NCBI RefSeq assembly: GCF_003583405.1
Contig: NZ_QXEC01000016.1
Span: 62,001 to 126,000 of the forward strand
DNA length: 64,000 nucleotides
Source: Micromonospora radicis
GTDB lineage: Bacteria > Actinomycetota > Actinomycetes > Mycobacteriales > Micromonosporaceae
Direction of reading: 5' to 3'
Each line of letters starts with the position of its first letter. Positions within the stretch are counted from its first letter, which is position 1. The translations under genes were made by a program, and so were the position numbers. Positions 17,902 to 27,125 of this stretch are shown one piece after another. The notes below the pieces were generated by a model. It searched no databases. It saw nothing but the letters and a program-made list of their open reading frames with translations, and had not been told where the DNA came from.

Positions 17902-18786
17902 TCAATGCCGCTCGGGCTTCTCCAGGAGGATCAGGCGGTACTCCAGCCACCGGTGCGCCAGGGCGGTCTGCAACGCCGAGCCGCCGATCATGTTGGCCCA
18001 GAAGGGCCGCTCGACCAGGCGATCCCGGATACGCAGCAGCCCGGTGGCGCCGACCGCGACCTTGATCAGGCGGTCGCGTGGCCGTCCCAGGTGCAGGTAC
18101 GGGGTGAGGTCCATGCTCTCCACCAGGCGCAGCCCGGCACCCTCGGCGATGCCGGTCAACCCGGGCACGGTGTGCAGGCCGCCGATCCGCCACCCGGCCC
18201 GGAACCGCTCCAGGCAGCGTTCGCGGGCAGCGAGCCCGAGGTCCTCGTCGGTCATCCAGTCGTCGATCATGAGTAGCCGGCCGCCCGGCTTCAGGCGCTC
18301 GGCCAGGGACGGGATCAGGGTCGCCAGGGACGGCGAGTGCACCATGGACTCGATGGCGACCATGGCGTCGTAGCGCGGCTCCGCCGGCAGTTGGCCGAAG
18401 TCGGCGCAGAGCACCTGGCAGCGCTCGCTCAGTCCGGCCTTCGCGAACCGCTTCGTCGCGATGTCGGCCTGCACCTGACTGATCGTCACGCCCGACACGG
18501 CAACGGGCATCTCCTGCGCCAGCCGGGTCATGGTGCCGCCGACGCCGCAGCCGAGATCGAGCACCCGGCCACCCGGCGGCACGTGGCCCCGCAGGCGCTC
18601 GATCACCAGGCGGTTGACCGCATCCGCGGCCGCCGCCACGTCCGGCGTGCCCGGCAGCCATACGCCGCGATGGATCGCGTCACTGGTCGGGCTCTCCGCC
18701 ACGAGCAGGAACCGCCGGGTGTTCGAGTCGTAGTAGTCGGCGACGTGGGTGACGTGCTCCGCACCCGCTCTGGATGGCGCAACCAT
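17902..18786 (-). CDS. SAM-dependent methyltransferase
   Basis: Class I methyltransferase of the type that includes geranyl-diphosphate, sterol and cyclopropane-related enzymes; 294 residues. Motif I reads VLDLGCGVGGTM near residues 94-105, then GVTISQVQAD (post-I, typical of the small-molecule C- or O-methyltransferases) and MVAIESMVHS. The C-terminal part is hydrophobic, with aromatic residues. The substrate is unknown; no terpene cyclase lies nearby. It faces the UgpC gene and is divergent from the thioesterase gene, with a palindrome in the 112-base spacer. Confidence 0.88.
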   Translation of the reverse strand: MVAPSRAGAEHVTHVADYYDSNTRRFLLVAESPTSDAIHRGVWLPGTPDVAAAADAVNRLVIERLRGHVPPGGRVLDLGCGVGGTMTRLAQEMPVAVSGVTISQVQADIATKRFAKAGLSERCQVLCADFGQLPAEPRYDAMVAIESMVHSPSLATLIPSLAERLKPGGRLLMIDDWMTDEDLGLAARERCLERFRAGWRIGGLHTVPGLTGIAEGAGLRLVESMDLTPYLHLGRPRDRLIKVAVGATGLLRIRDRLVERPFWANMIGGSALQTALAHRWLEYRLILLEKPERH

Positions 18787-18872
18787 TGACGCACGCTAGC
18801 ACGCACCGTGACGGTGACCCGCCGGTAGCCGGCCGGCCGGGCACCGGGTCCGGCGGTGGCCTTGCCGGGGAA

Positions 18873-18888
18873 GTTACCCATAGGTAAC
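18873..18888. promoter_or_regulatory. Palindromic operator candidate
   Basis: GTTACC-CATA-GGTAAC, arms of 6 bp with a 4-base spacer, lies 10 bases before the thioesterase ATG and about 87 bases before the divergent methyltransferase. The form suits a TetR-type dimer. No cognate regulator lies beside it. Confidence 0.5.
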
Positions 18889-18898
18889 ATTGCTGGTC

Positions 18899-19363
18899 AT
18901 GACCGTTGACTCACGGCAGGTGGCGGCCGGCATGCTGGCGGCGGTGCCCTTCGCCCGTACGCTCGGCATCGAGTTCGTCGAGGTGGCGCCCGAGGCGGAG
19001 GGCGGGGTCCGGGCGGTGGTCCGGTTGCCCGACTCGCCGGCCACCCACAACCATGTCGGCGGTCCACACGCCGGCGCGATGTTCACCCTCGGTGAGACCG
19101 CCTCCGGCGCGGTGGTGCTCGCCGCCTTCGGTAACCTGCTCGACCGGGCCACCCCACTGGCGGTGCGGGCGGAGATCGCGTACCGCAAGCTCGCCATCGG
19201 GCCGGTCCTGGCCACGGCGCGCCTCGGCCGCCCGGCCACCGACGTGGTCGCGGAGCTGGACGCCGGCCAGCGACCGGAGTTTCCGGTCCACGTGGAGATC
19301 GCCACCGAGGCGGGCAAGCCGACCTCGGAGCTGACCGTCGTCTGGACCCTGCGCCCCAACTGA
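18899..19363 (+). CDS. Hotdog-fold thioesterase-like protein (DUF4442)
   Basis: A 154-residue single-domain hotdog protein. The pattern LPDSPATHNHVGGPHAGAMF followed by TLGETASGAVVLA is that of DUF4442/PaaI-like acyl-CoA thioesterases, where the asparagine/histidine segment faces the thioester. Likely hydrolyses an acyl-CoA or acyl carrier substrate; which one is unknown. ATG at 18899; no strong ribosome binding site because the palindrome GTTACCCATAGGTAAC occupies the place, so translation may be weak or the transcript nearly leaderless. Confidence 0.8.
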   Translation: MTVDSRQVAAGMLAAVPFARTLGIEFVEVAPEAEGGVRAVVRLPDSPATHNHVGGPHAGAMFTLGETASGAVVLAAFGNLLDRATPLAVRAEIAYRKLAIGPVLATARLGRPATDVVAELDAGQRPEFPVHVEIATEAGKPTSELTVVWTLRPN

Positions 19364-19424
19364 GCGCCGCGCCGGGTCGGCCGAAGTGTGTTTGCCGGTG
19401 CGTGGCGGTGGATAGATTGGTACG

Positions 19425-20177
19425 GTGCTCGGCCTGCCTGATCATGTGACCGCATGTCTCTTCGACCTCGACGGTGTGCTGACGCAGACCGCCCGGGTGC
19501 ACAACGCCGCCTGGACCGAAACCTTCGACGACTTTCTGCGCCGGCACGCCGACGCCGCCGGTGAGCCGTACCGGCCGTTCGATCCGGGGCCGGACTACCA
19601 CCGCTACGTCGACGGGCGGCCCCGGCTCGACGGCGTCCGCAACTTCCTCGCCTCGCGGGGCATCAGCCTGCCCGAGGGCACACCGGACGATCCGCCGGGC
19701 GCGCAGACCGTGCACGGCCTCGGCAACCAGAAGAACTCCCTGGTGCTGGAGCGCATCCGCAGCATCGGCGTGGACGTGTACCCCGGCTCGGTGGCGTACC
19801 TGAAGGCGGTGGCCGAGGCGGGCCTGCGTCGCGCGGTCGTCACGGCCAGCGCCAACGGCCGGGAGGTGATCGCCGCCGCCGGTCTGGAACCGTTGCTGGA
19901 GGCGCGGGTCGACGGGCTGACCGCGCGCGCCGAGGGGTTGCGGGGCAAGCCACACCCGGACACCTTCCTCGCCGGGGCGAAACTGCTCGGCGTCGAGCCG
20001 AAACAGGCGGCCGTCTTCGAGGACGCGCTGGCCGGGGTGGCCGCCGGCCGGGCCGGCGGATTCGGGTACGTGATCGGGGTGGACCGGGCCGGCCAGGCCG
20101 ACGAGTTGCGCGCCAACGGCGCCGACCTGGTGGTCACCGATCTGGCCGACCTGCTCGACGAGGGACGGCCCGAGTGA
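19425..20177 (+). CDS. pgmB: Beta-phosphoglucomutase, HAD superfamily
   Basis: Interconverts beta-glucose 1-phosphate and glucose 6-phosphate. HAD motif I is FDLDGVLTQTA (nucleophile and acid/base Asp near residues 15 and 17), motif II VVTASAN, then GKPHPDTFL with the motif III lysine and motif IV VFEDALAGV. The cap contains HNAAW as in beta-PGM enzymes. At 250 residues it is slightly longer than the Lactococcus enzyme. It overlaps the GH65 gene by GTGA, a classic pair in which the phosphorylase makes beta-glucose 1-phosphate and this enzyme feeds it to glycolysis. GTG start at 19425. Confidence 0.93.
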   Translation: MLGLPDHVTACLFDLDGVLTQTARVHNAAWTETFDDFLRRHADAAGEPYRPFDPGPDYHRYVDGRPRLDGVRNFLASRGISLPEGTPDDPPGAQTVHGLGNQKNSLVLERIRSIGVDVYPGSVAYLKAVAEAGLRRAVVTASANGREVIAAAGLEPLLEARVDGLTARAEGLRGKPHPDTFLAGAKLLGVEPKQAAVFEDALAGVAAGRAGGFGYVIGVDRAGQADELRANGADLVVTDLADLLDEGRPE

Positions 20178-22549
20178 TCCGGGAACGGGCGTACCCGGTC
20201 GAGCCGTGGCACGTCCGGGAGACCCGCCTCGACATGGACGTGCTCGCCCAGTCCGAATCGGTCTTCGCCCTCTCCAACGGGCACGTCGGCCTGCGCGGCA
20301 ACCTGGACGAGGGCGAGCCGCACGGTCTGCCCGGCACCTACCTCAACTCGTTCTACGAACTGCGTCCCCTGCCGTACGCGGAGGCCGGCTTCGGCTTCCC
20401 CGAGTCCGGCCAGACCATCGTCAACGTGACCAACGGCAAGCTGATCCGGCTACTCGTCGACGACGAACCGCTCGACGTGCGCTACGGCGACGTGATCGCC
20501 CACGAACGGGTGCTCGACCTGCGTGCCGGCACCCTGCACCGGTCCCTGCACTGGCGCTCACCGGCCGGCCGTGAGGTCCGGATGAACAGCACCCGGCTGG
20601 TGTCGTTCCGGCAACGTTCGGTGGCCGCCATCCAGTACGAGGTGGAGGTGGCCGACGGCAAGCCGCTGCGCCTGATCATCCAGTCGGAGCTGGTGGCGAA
20701 CGAGACGCTGCCGCCGCAGAGCCGTGACCCCCGGGTCGCCGCCGTGCTGGAATCGCCGCTACAGGCGGAGGAGGAGTTGACCACCGACAACGGTGGGCTG
20801 CTGATCCACCGCACCAAGGTCTCCGGGCTGCGGGTGGCCGCGGCGATGGAACACGAGGTCGAGTCGGCGGCCCGGACCAGCATCGAGTCCGAGGGCTACG
20901 AGGACTGGGTGCGCACCACCGTCGGCTGTGTGCTGGAACCGGGCCAGAAGCTGCGGGTGGTGAAGTACCTGACGTACGGCTGGTCCAGTCGCCGTTCGCT
21001 GCCCGCGCTGCGCGACCAGGTCGGGGCCGCCCTGGCCGCGGCCCGACTCGACGGGTGGGACGGGCTGGTCCGCGAACAGCGGGAGTACCTGGACGAGTTC
21101 TGGGACGCCGCCGACGTGGAGGTCGACGGCGACCCGGAGGTGCAGCAGGCGGTCCGGTTCGGACTGTTCCACGTGCTGCAGGCCGGCGCCCGCGCCGAAC
21201 GCCGACCGATCTCCGCGAAGGGGCTGACCGGCCCGGGGTACGACGGGCACGCCTTCTGGGACACCGAGATGTTCGTGCTGCCGGTGCTGACGTACACCCA
21301 CCCGGCGGCCGTACGCGACGCCCTGTACTGGCGGTTCTCCACCCTCGACCAGGCGCAGGAGCGGGCCCGGACGCTGAACCTGGCCGGTGCCGCCTTCCCG
21401 TGGCGGACCATCGAGGGGCCCGAGTCGTCGGGTTACTGGCCTGCGGGCACCGCGGCGTTCCACGTCGCCGCCGGCATCGCCGACGCGCTGCGGCGCTACG
21501 TGCTGGTCAGCGGCGACCGGCAGTTGGAGCAGGAGATCGGCCTGCCGCTGCTGGTGGAGACCGCCCGCCTGTGGCGTTCGCTCGGCCACCACGACCGCAA
21601 CGGCCAGTTCCACATCGACGGAGTCACCGGTCCCGACGAGTACACCGCGGTCAAGAACGACAACGTGTACACCAACCTGATGGCGCAGCGGAACCTGCTC
21701 GCCGGTGCGGACGTGGTGAACCGGTACCGCAACGAGGCGTTCCACCTCGGCGTCACCGACGAGGAGGCGGCCGCCTGGCGGGACGCCGCCCTGGCCATGC
21801 ACCTGCCGTACGACGAGGAGATCGACGTACACCAGCAGGTGGAGGGCTTCACCCGCTTGCAGGAGTGGGACTTCGCGCACACCCCGCAGGACAAGTACCC
21901 GCTGCTGCTGCACTACCCGTACTTCGACCTGTACCGCAAGCAGGTGGTCAAGCAGGCGGACCTGGTGCTGGCGATGCACTGGCGGGGTGACGCGTTCACG
22001 CCCGAGGAGAAGCTGCGCAACTTCCTCTACTACGAGCGGCGTACCGTCCGGGACTCGTCGCTGTCGGCGTGCACGCAGGCGGTGCTGGCGGCCGAGGTGG
22101 GCTACCACGAGCTGGCGCACAGTTATCTGCGCGAGGCGGCGCTGATGGATCTGCACGACCTGAACGAGAACACCCGCGACGGCGTGCACATGGCGTCGCT
22201 GGCCGGCGCCTGGATCGCCCTGGTGGCCGGGTTCGGTGGACTACGCGACCACGACGGGGTGCCGTCGTTCGCGCCGCGGCTGGCGAGTCGGATCGGTCGG
22301 CTGGCCTTCTCGATCCAGTGGTGCGGGATGCGGCTGCGGGTGGACGTACGACCGCACGAGACGACGTACGGCCTGCACCACGCGGCCCCCGACGCGTCGA
22401 TGGAGGTACGGCACTTCGGCGAGCCGGTACGGGTCACCCCGGCCGAACCGGTGCGCGTACCGAATCCGCCGATGCCCGAGGGCCTGCCCCCGCCGGAACA
22501 GGCACCCGGGCGCGCCCCGCTGCTGCGCCTGCCCGAGCACCTGCCCTGA
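20174..22549 (+). CDS. GH65 disaccharide phosphorylase (trehalose/maltose/kojibiose type)
   Basis: Inverting phosphorylase or hydrolase of glycoside hydrolase family 65; 791 residues. The N-terminal beta-sandwich (1-270) begins with AQSESVFALSNGHVGLRGN; the (alpha/alpha)6 barrel follows, with the family motif FWDTEMF near 356 and the general acid E489 in GVTGPDEYTAVKNDN. The phosphate-binding region follows VEGFTRLQEW. The exact disaccharide cannot be decided from sequence alone; trehalose, maltose and kojibiose enzymes share these motifs. Translationally coupled to pgmB, which supports a phosphorylase forming beta-glucose 1-phosphate. Confidence 0.92.
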   Translation: MIRERAYPVEPWHVRETRLDMDVLAQSESVFALSNGHVGLRGNLDEGEPHGLPGTYLNSFYELRPLPYAEAGFGFPESGQTIVNVTNGKLIRLLVDDEPLDVRYGDVIAHERVLDLRAGTLHRSLHWRSPAGREVRMNSTRLVSFRQRSVAAIQYEVEVADGKPLRLIIQSELVANETLPPQSRDPRVAAVLESPLQAEEELTTDNGGLLIHRTKVSGLRVAAAMEHEVESAARTSIESEGYEDWVRTTVGCVLEPGQKLRVVKYLTYGWSSRRSLPALRDQVGAALAAARLDGWDGLVREQREYLDEFWDAADVEVDGDPEVQQAVRFGLFHVLQAGARAERRPISAKGLTGPGYDGHAFWDTEMFVLPVLTYTHPAAVRDALYWRFSTLDQAQERARTLNLAGAAFPWRTIEGPESSGYWPAGTAAFHVAAGIADALRRYVLVSGDRQLEQEIGLPLLVETARLWRSLGHHDRNGQFHIDGVTGPDEYTAVKNDNVYTNLMAQRNLLAGADVVNRYRNEAFHLGVTDEEAAAWRDAALAMHLPYDEEIDVHQQVEGFTRLQEWDFAHTPQDKYPLLLHYPYFDLYRKQVVKQADLVLAMHWRGDAFTPEEKLRNFLYYERRTVRDSSLSACTQAVLAAEVGYHELAHSYLREAALMDLHDLNENTRDGVHMASLAGAWIALVAGFGGLRDHDGVPSFAPRLASRIGRLAFSIQWCGMRLRVDVRPHETTYGLHHAAPDASMEVRHFGEPVRVTPAEPVRVPNPPMPEGLPPPEQAPGRAPLLRLPEHLP

Positions 22550-22553
22550 CCCG

Positions 22554-22576
22554 ACCGGCGCAGGGCACCCGCCGGT
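22554..22576. terminator. Short hairpin between convergent genes
   Basis: ACCGGCG / CGCCGGT, 7-bp arms and a 9-base loop, fills the 28-base gap between the GH65 stop and the stop of the small convergent gene. Confidence 0.45.
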
Positions 22577-22577
22577 G

Positions 22578-22757
22578 TCAGATCGGCTCGCCCTGCGAGG
22601 GGCGGCCGGTGGCGTCGTGGGGGGTACGGGCCCGAGGGTCGTCGGCCGAACGCGCCTGGGCCGCCTCGTCCGCCCAGTCCCGGCCCTGCCGGGTGTCCTG
22701 CTTCCGCTGCTCGCGCTCGGCGGCCTGGTCTACGGGCTCACGGTGGTGATGCGGCAT
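22578..22757 (-). CDS. Small hydrophilic hypothetical protein
   Basis: A 59-residue frame starting MPHHHREPVDQAAEREQ, highly charged, no hydrophobic segment. Third codon positions are almost all G or C, and GAGG sits 8 bases before the ATG at 22757, so it is probably real. I do not recognise it. It converges on the GH65 gene and is divergent from the hydrolase gene. Confidence 0.5.
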   Translation of the reverse strand: MPHHHREPVDQAAEREQRKQDTRQGRDWADEAAQARSADDPRARTPHDATGRPSQGEPI

Positions 22758-22937
22758 CACGGTCCTCGCGATCTGGTCGCCGACGCCGATGGCGCCGGTG
22801 GCGTCTGCGGTCCCCCGACGGCTACCCGACGCCACCGACGGCAAACGCGGCGTGGGGTCGGCTCGACCGGGTAACCGCAGGCGTGCGGCCGGTCCACCGC
22901 AGACGCCGGACCGGCCGGTCGTGACCGGGAGGACGAG

Positions 22938-23606
22938 ATGGACGTTCAGGGCAGTGAGGTGACGATCCCCGCGGGTTCGGCCAACCTGTCGGCGGACCTG
23001 CTGGTGCCGACCGAACCGGCGGGCGTGGTGCTGTTCGCCCACGGCAGCGGCAGTTCCCGGCACAGCCCACGTAACACGGCGGTGGCCCGAACGCTCACCG
23101 ACGGCGGCCTCGGCTGCGTCCTGGTCGACCTGCTCACCCCGGCCGAGGACGAGGTGGACGCGGTCACCGCGGAGCTGCGTTTCGACATCGGCCTGCTGGC
23201 CGGTCGACTGGCCGGAATCGTGGACTGGCTGGCCGCCGAGCGACCCTTCGGCACCGCCCGGCTCGGTCTCTTCGGCGCCAGTACGGGTGCCGCCGCCGCA
23301 CTGGTCGCCGCCGCGCAACGGCCGGACCAGGTGTCCGCAGTGGTCTCTCGGGGTGGCCGCCCCGACCTGGCCGGTACCGCCCTGGGGCAGGTCCGCGCAC
23401 CCACCCTGCTGTTGGTCGGCGGCCTCGACGAGCAGGTCATCTCCCTCAACCAGCATGCGCTGGACCAGCTGTCGGCCCCGGCCGACCTGCGGGTGATCCC
23501 CGGCGCGAGCCACCTCTTCGAGGAGCCCGGCACCCTCGACCAGGTCGCCGCGGCGGCGGCCGCCTGGTTCCACGACCACCTGCACCCCCAACCCGCCCCA
23601 GCCTGA
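22938..23606 (+). CDS. Alpha/beta hydrolase, dienelactone-hydrolase family
   Basis: Small serine hydrolase of 222 residues. The oxyanion-type HGSGSSRHSPRN near residue 35, nucleophile serine in LFGASTGAAA (about residue 115), acid in GGLDEQV and base histidine in GASHLFEEPGTL complete a catalytic triad. These proteins are often found beside phosphoribosyltransferase domains, but not here. The substrate is unknown. ATG at 22938 with GGGAGGACG upstream. Confidence 0.87.
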   Translation: MDVQGSEVTIPAGSANLSADLLVPTEPAGVVLFAHGSGSSRHSPRNTAVARTLTDGGLGCVLVDLLTPAEDEVDAVTAELRFDIGLLAGRLAGIVDWLAAERPFGTARLGLFGASTGAAAALVAAAQRPDQVSAVVSRGGRPDLAGTALGQVRAPTLLLVGGLDEQVISLNQHALDQLSAPADLRVIPGASHLFEEPGTLDQVAAAAAAWFHDHLHPQPAPA

Positions 23607-23611
23607 CCTGC

Positions 23612-23634
23612 CGGCACCGGCCCGGTCGGTGCCG
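23612..23634. terminator. Hairpin after the hydrolase gene
   Basis: CGGCACCG / CGGTGCCG, 8-bp arms and 7-base loop, six bases after the hydrolase stop codon. Confidence 0.45.
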
Positions 23635-23648
23635 CCCCGGCCGTGCGC

Positions 23649-23699
23649 GGTCGTGGCTCGGCCGCCCGCCTTCGGCTCGGTCGTGGCTCGGCCGCCCGC
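23649..23699. repeat. Direct repeat, 30-bp period
   Basis: Two copies of a 21-base unit starting GGTCGTGGCTCGGCCGCCC at 23649 and 23679 lie in the spacer between two convergent genes. No function is evident. Confidence 0.6.
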
Positions 23700-23779
23700 T
23701 GTCGGGTCGCCCGGGTAGGGAGTGGGTCCGTGGGCCTCGGCGCGCGGAGTCCGGGCGGAGTCCGTGCGGAATGTGGCGG

Positions 23780-24973
23780 TCAGGCTGGTTCGGGGTGTGG
23801 TCCGGACGGTCGGTGAGGGGGGTGGTCCGACGCGGGCGGTGGGTCCGGCGAGGGTGCCGGTGGGTCGGTCGGCGGGTCGGCGGCCTGGCGCTGGCGGTGC
23901 ACGCTGTCGATGATCCGCCAGGCGACGGCGGCGATCGGGACCGCGACGAAGGCGCCGGCGATCCCGGCGATGAGGGTACCGGCGGTCACCGCGAGCAGGA
24001 TCACCACCGGATGCAGCCGTACCTGGCGCTTCATCACCAGCGGCTCCAGCAGGTTCCCTTCGATCTGCTGGACGGCGATCACGGCGGCCAGGGTGAGCAG
24101 CGCCGTGGTGGGGCCGTCGGCGGCCAGCGCGACCAGCACCGCGACCGCACCGGCTACGGTGGCACCGACGATCGGCACGAATCCGCCGATGAACGTGATC
24201 AACGCCAGCGGGAACGCCAGCGGTACGCCGAGCAGGACCAGCGCCAGGCCGATGCCGACCGCGTCGATGCCCGCGATCAGCATGGTGCCCCGACTGTACG
24301 AGCCGAGGGTGCGCCAGCCGACCCGGCCCGCCTCGGCGGCGACCTCCCGGTTCGGTCCGGCCATCCGGTCCAGCGTCCAGTGCCACATCCCCCGGCCGTC
24401 CTTCAGCAGGAAGAACAGCAACACCAGGGCGAGCAGGGCGGAGCCGAGGACCTCGGCGACGGTCCGGGCGCTGGCGACCGGGTCGACCTCCTGGTCGGTG
24501 ACCGCTTGGCGCAGCTGGGCGAGCAGACCGTCGAGCTGTTCGTCGGTGACGGGCAGGGTGGCGGTGATGAGATCGCGGGTACGCCCCAGACCCTGTTGCA
24601 GCTCGTCGCCCAGCTCGCTGAACTGGTTGGCGGTCAGGTTCCACACCAGCACCCCGACGCCGCCCAGCACGCCGAGCAGCAGCAGCACGGTGAGCAGGGC
24701 GGCCAGTGCGGCGGGCAGCCGTAGCCGCCGCAGCGCCAGCTGCACCGGGTCGAGCAGCGCGGCGAGGAAGAAGGTGGCGGCCAGTGCGATGGCCAGCGGC
24801 GTGACCAGCAGGGTGACCCGCGCCAGCAGGTAGAGCCCGGCGGCGATCACCACCAGGCAGGCACTCCACACCACGGCGGAGCGGACCAGCCAGGGCAGGG
24901 CCGCCCAGGTCTGTCGCGGTCCGGCTGCCCGGACCGCCTTCTCGGGCGTACGCCCGCCACCGCCTGCGACCAC
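23780..24973 (-). CDS. AI-2E family transporter
   Basis: Polytopic membrane protein of the AI-2 exporter/PerM superfamily, 397 residues with about eight helices, an internal soluble loop (GDELQQGLGRTRDLI) and the conserved FIGGFVPIVGATVAGAVAV and IEGNLLEPLVMKRQVRLHP segments. Members transport autoinducer-2, sodium or other solutes; the substrate here is unknown. The C-terminus is a proline-rich hydrophilic tail. The GTG start at 24973 has GAGGAGGAC upstream; the open frame reaches 25156 but that part is arginine-rich and unlike the family. Confidence 0.87.
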   Translation of the reverse strand: MVAGGGGRTPEKAVRAAGPRQTWAALPWLVRSAVVWSACLVVIAAGLYLLARVTLLVTPLAIALAATFFLAALLDPVQLALRRLRLPAALAALLTVLLLLGVLGGVGVLVWNLTANQFSELGDELQQGLGRTRDLITATLPVTDEQLDGLLAQLRQAVTDQEVDPVASARTVAEVLGSALLALVLLFFLLKDGRGMWHWTLDRMAGPNREVAAEAGRVGWRTLGSYSRGTMLIAGIDAVGIGLALVLLGVPLAFPLALITFIGGFVPIVGATVAGAVAVLVALAADGPTTALLTLAAVIAVQQIEGNLLEPLVMKRQVRLHPVVILLAVTAGTLIAGIAGAFVAVPIAAVAWRIIDSVHRQRQAADPPTDPPAPSPDPPPASDHPPHRPSGPHPEPA

Positions 24974-25073
24974 GTCGGTCCTCCTCGTGTCCGGCGTGGT
25001 CGTACCCGCCCGCCGTCGGTCCGACACCGAGGGTGGGCAGGTTTGGCCGGGTCCGGCGGTGCGCCGGGTGCGG

Positions 25074-25880
25074 TCAGTACGCGGCGACCGGGGCCCGACC
25101 GACCGCCGGAGTCGCGATCTCTCGGGTCTGTTCGACGCCGGTCTGCTCGACCGCACCGAGCGCGGTCAGCGGAAGTATCGAATCGTGCTGCTCGGCGGCG
25201 GGCAGCAGTGCGGAGATCGTCTCCTCCCGCAGGCTGCGGGCTGCGGCGGCAGCCACCTCGGCGGCCTGCCAGGCTTCCTGCTCCCGCTGCCGGGCCGCCC
25301 GCTGCCGCGCGAAGAGGTGGTCGCGTACCGCTCGGCGCAACACCAACTCCTGCTCGACCGGATGCAGCCGGGGATCCCACCCACGGTGGGCGAAGACGTC
25401 GCTGAGTTGCTCCACCGACAGCTCCCGCCGCCAGTACGCGTCCAGTGCCGCCCGGTGCAGCCAGCGTTCCCGGTCGGCGTACTCGGCCGGGGTGCGTGGG
25501 GTCTGCGGCAGTGGCATGCCGGCGGCGCCGGACAACCGGCGGACGTCCGCCTCCGCCGCCTCGTATGCCTGCCAGGCCTGCTCGGCCTCGTCCTGCGCGG
25601 CGAGCCATTCCTCGCGTCGGCGGTGCGATGTCGCCTCGGCCCGGTCGGCGGCCACCGTCACCTCCTCGGCCCAGCGGTCCTGGTCCCGCTGCTGGTCGGC
25701 CTGTTCCGGTCGACTCGGCATGGCGGCTTCGCGGATCCGGGCACCGGCGTCGAAGCGGAACCGGCGGGGGTGCAGCAGGAGACCGGTGACGGCGAGCGTC
25801 ACGACGCCCAGCAGGCTCAACCAGATCGCGGCGGCCCGGGGCACGTCGAGCAGGACAGCGGAGAGAGCGGTTCGCATCAT
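25074..25880 (-). CDS. Hypothetical single-helix membrane protein with coiled coil
   Basis: A 268-residue protein: one membrane helix at about residues 12-33 (AAAIWLSLLGVVTLAVTGLLL), then a long charged region rich in Ala, Glu, Gln and Arg that should form coiled coils, with many Trp residues (WLAAQDEAEQAWQAYEAAE). I do not recognise a family. ATG at 25880 (25877 possible) with GAGG 5-8 bases upstream. Confidence 0.65.
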   Translation of the reverse strand: MMRTALSAVLLDVPRAAAIWLSLLGVVTLAVTGLLLHPRRFRFDAGARIREAAMPSRPEQADQQRDQDRWAEEVTVAADRAEATSHRRREEWLAAQDEAEQAWQAYEAAEADVRRLSGAAGMPLPQTPRTPAEYADRERWLHRAALDAYWRRELSVEQLSDVFAHRGWDPRLHPVEQELVLRRAVRDHLFARQRAARQREQEAWQAAEVAAAAARSLREETISALLPAAEQHDSILPLTALGAVEQTGVEQTREIATPAVGRAPVAAY

Positions 25881-26094
25881 CAGCACCTCGTGGTCGGATG
25901 AGGGTCGTCGAATGTGCTGGTCGGTGAGGCGGATCTGGTCCGGCGTGCGGGTGGACCGGTGCGCGCGGCGGGCCGGGATTCACGGTGGCGACGCGGGTCG
26001 TCCGGTGCGAGGGCGCGATCCCGGCGTCGATCACCGCGAGGGTGCGCGGCGCTGGCCGGTCATGGCCGCCGGTGGGTCGGGAAGCCCGCCTCGG

Positions 26095-26481
26095 TCAGCC
26101 GGTGGGCGGACCGCGCCGGGTCGCCCCACCCTCGGCGGCGGCAGGACGTACGCGGTCGGGTCGGGCGGCGACCGCGACGACCGGGGGCACGGCGGCGAGG
26201 CGCTCGGCTCGGTCCGGTTCCGGCGTGGGGGCGAGCGCCCTTGCCGGCTGGGTCGGCGACTGCTCCGCCGTCCGGACGGAATCGACCGGTCGAGCCGTGA
26301 CCAGGTTGGCGACCGGCCGGGCCGGCAGCGCGGTGACGTCGGGTCGGGCCGGCTGACCGGTCGCGGCGACACCGCCGAGACCGACCGCCAGTACGAGAGC
26401 CGCCAGCGCCAGACGGGTCAGATCCCGCAGCGCGCACAGCGTTGCCGGCCACAGTGGACGGGCGAACGCGAGGGACGGCAC
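26095..26481 (-). CDS. Hypothetical secreted or membrane-anchored protein
   Basis: A 128-residue frame with a hydrophobic N-terminal helix (LTRLALAALVLAVGLGGVAA, about residues 21-40) that could be a signal anchor, followed by a Pro/Ala/Arg/Val-rich tail without cysteines. Codon third positions are strongly G/C, supporting a real gene. GTG start at 26481 with a weak AGG upstream. Not recognised. Confidence 0.5.
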   Translation of the reverse strand: MPSLAFARPLWPATLCALRDLTRLALAALVLAVGLGGVAATGQPARPDVTALPARPVANLVTARPVDSVRTAEQSPTQPARALAPTPEPDRAERLAAVPPVVAVAARPDRVRPAAAEGGATRRGPPTG

Positions 26482-26588
26482 GTACCAAACCTATCGGCCC
26501 CGGCGCCGGATCGCAGCGCCACGGGGGCACCGCGATGGTGAAGCGCGCCACGCCGTGCTCTGGCTCGGCCGGGGATCTCGGCGCAGGT

Positions 26589-26921
26589 CTACGGGGTCGG
26601 GCCGGTCGCCGGATCCTCTGTGAACAGCGCCAGCAGGTCACCGACCTGGCGGTCGGCCTCGGCGGGGTGGCGGAACCGACCGGCGGGGTTGAGGGTGTAC
26701 TCGTTGCGTCGTCCGACCCGGGTGCGGTGCAGGTACCCGCCCGCCTCCAGGTCCGCGACGATGGCCTGGGCGGCCCGCTCGGTCACCCCCACCTCGTCGG
26801 CGACCTCGCGTAGCCGAGCGGTGGGGTTACGGGCGATGGCGAGCAGCACGTGTGCGTGGTTCGTGAGGAAAGTCCAGCTCCGGGTGCTCTCCCGCCCGCC
26901 TGTCGTTGCCATGCCCGCCAT
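26589..26921 (-). CDS. Winged-helix transcriptional regulator, MarR/ArsR-like
   Basis: A 110-residue DNA-binding protein: SWTFLTNHAHVLLAIARNP, then helix-turn-helix ARLREVADEVGVTERAAQAIVADLEAGGYL and a wing RVGRRNEYTL. Similar small regulators in actinobacteria are unassigned. ATG at 26921 is favoured by AGG 7 bases upstream; 26912 is a second ATG. It is divergent from the carbonic anhydrase gene, with an AT-rich patch (26995-27040) between them that may carry its operator. Confidence 0.8.
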   Translation of the reverse strand: MAGMATTGGRESTRSWTFLTNHAHVLLAIARNPTARLREVADEVGVTERAAQAIVADLEAGGYLHRTRVGRRNEYTLNPAGRFRHPAEADRQVGDLLALFTEDPATGPTP

Positions 26922-27125
26922 CGTATGACCTGCCCTCGGGTTCACCGGTCTGCGCCGTCCGGTCGTGGACGTGCACTGTCCGGCAACGCAAGCGTCCTCG
27001 GATACATGAAATGCATATCACGCATTGCTTGACGTGGCTTGTACTGCGTGTGACCGTGATGTCGACCCGGGACCAGCGTCGGCCGGGGTGACCAGGCATT
27101 ACGCCGAGAAACGAGGTGACGCCGG

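Noticed and set aside
22758..24869. Large minus-strand frame over the hydrolase and AI-2E genes
   Set aside because: Low-complexity Arg/Gly/Pro composition; both covered genes are supported by domains.
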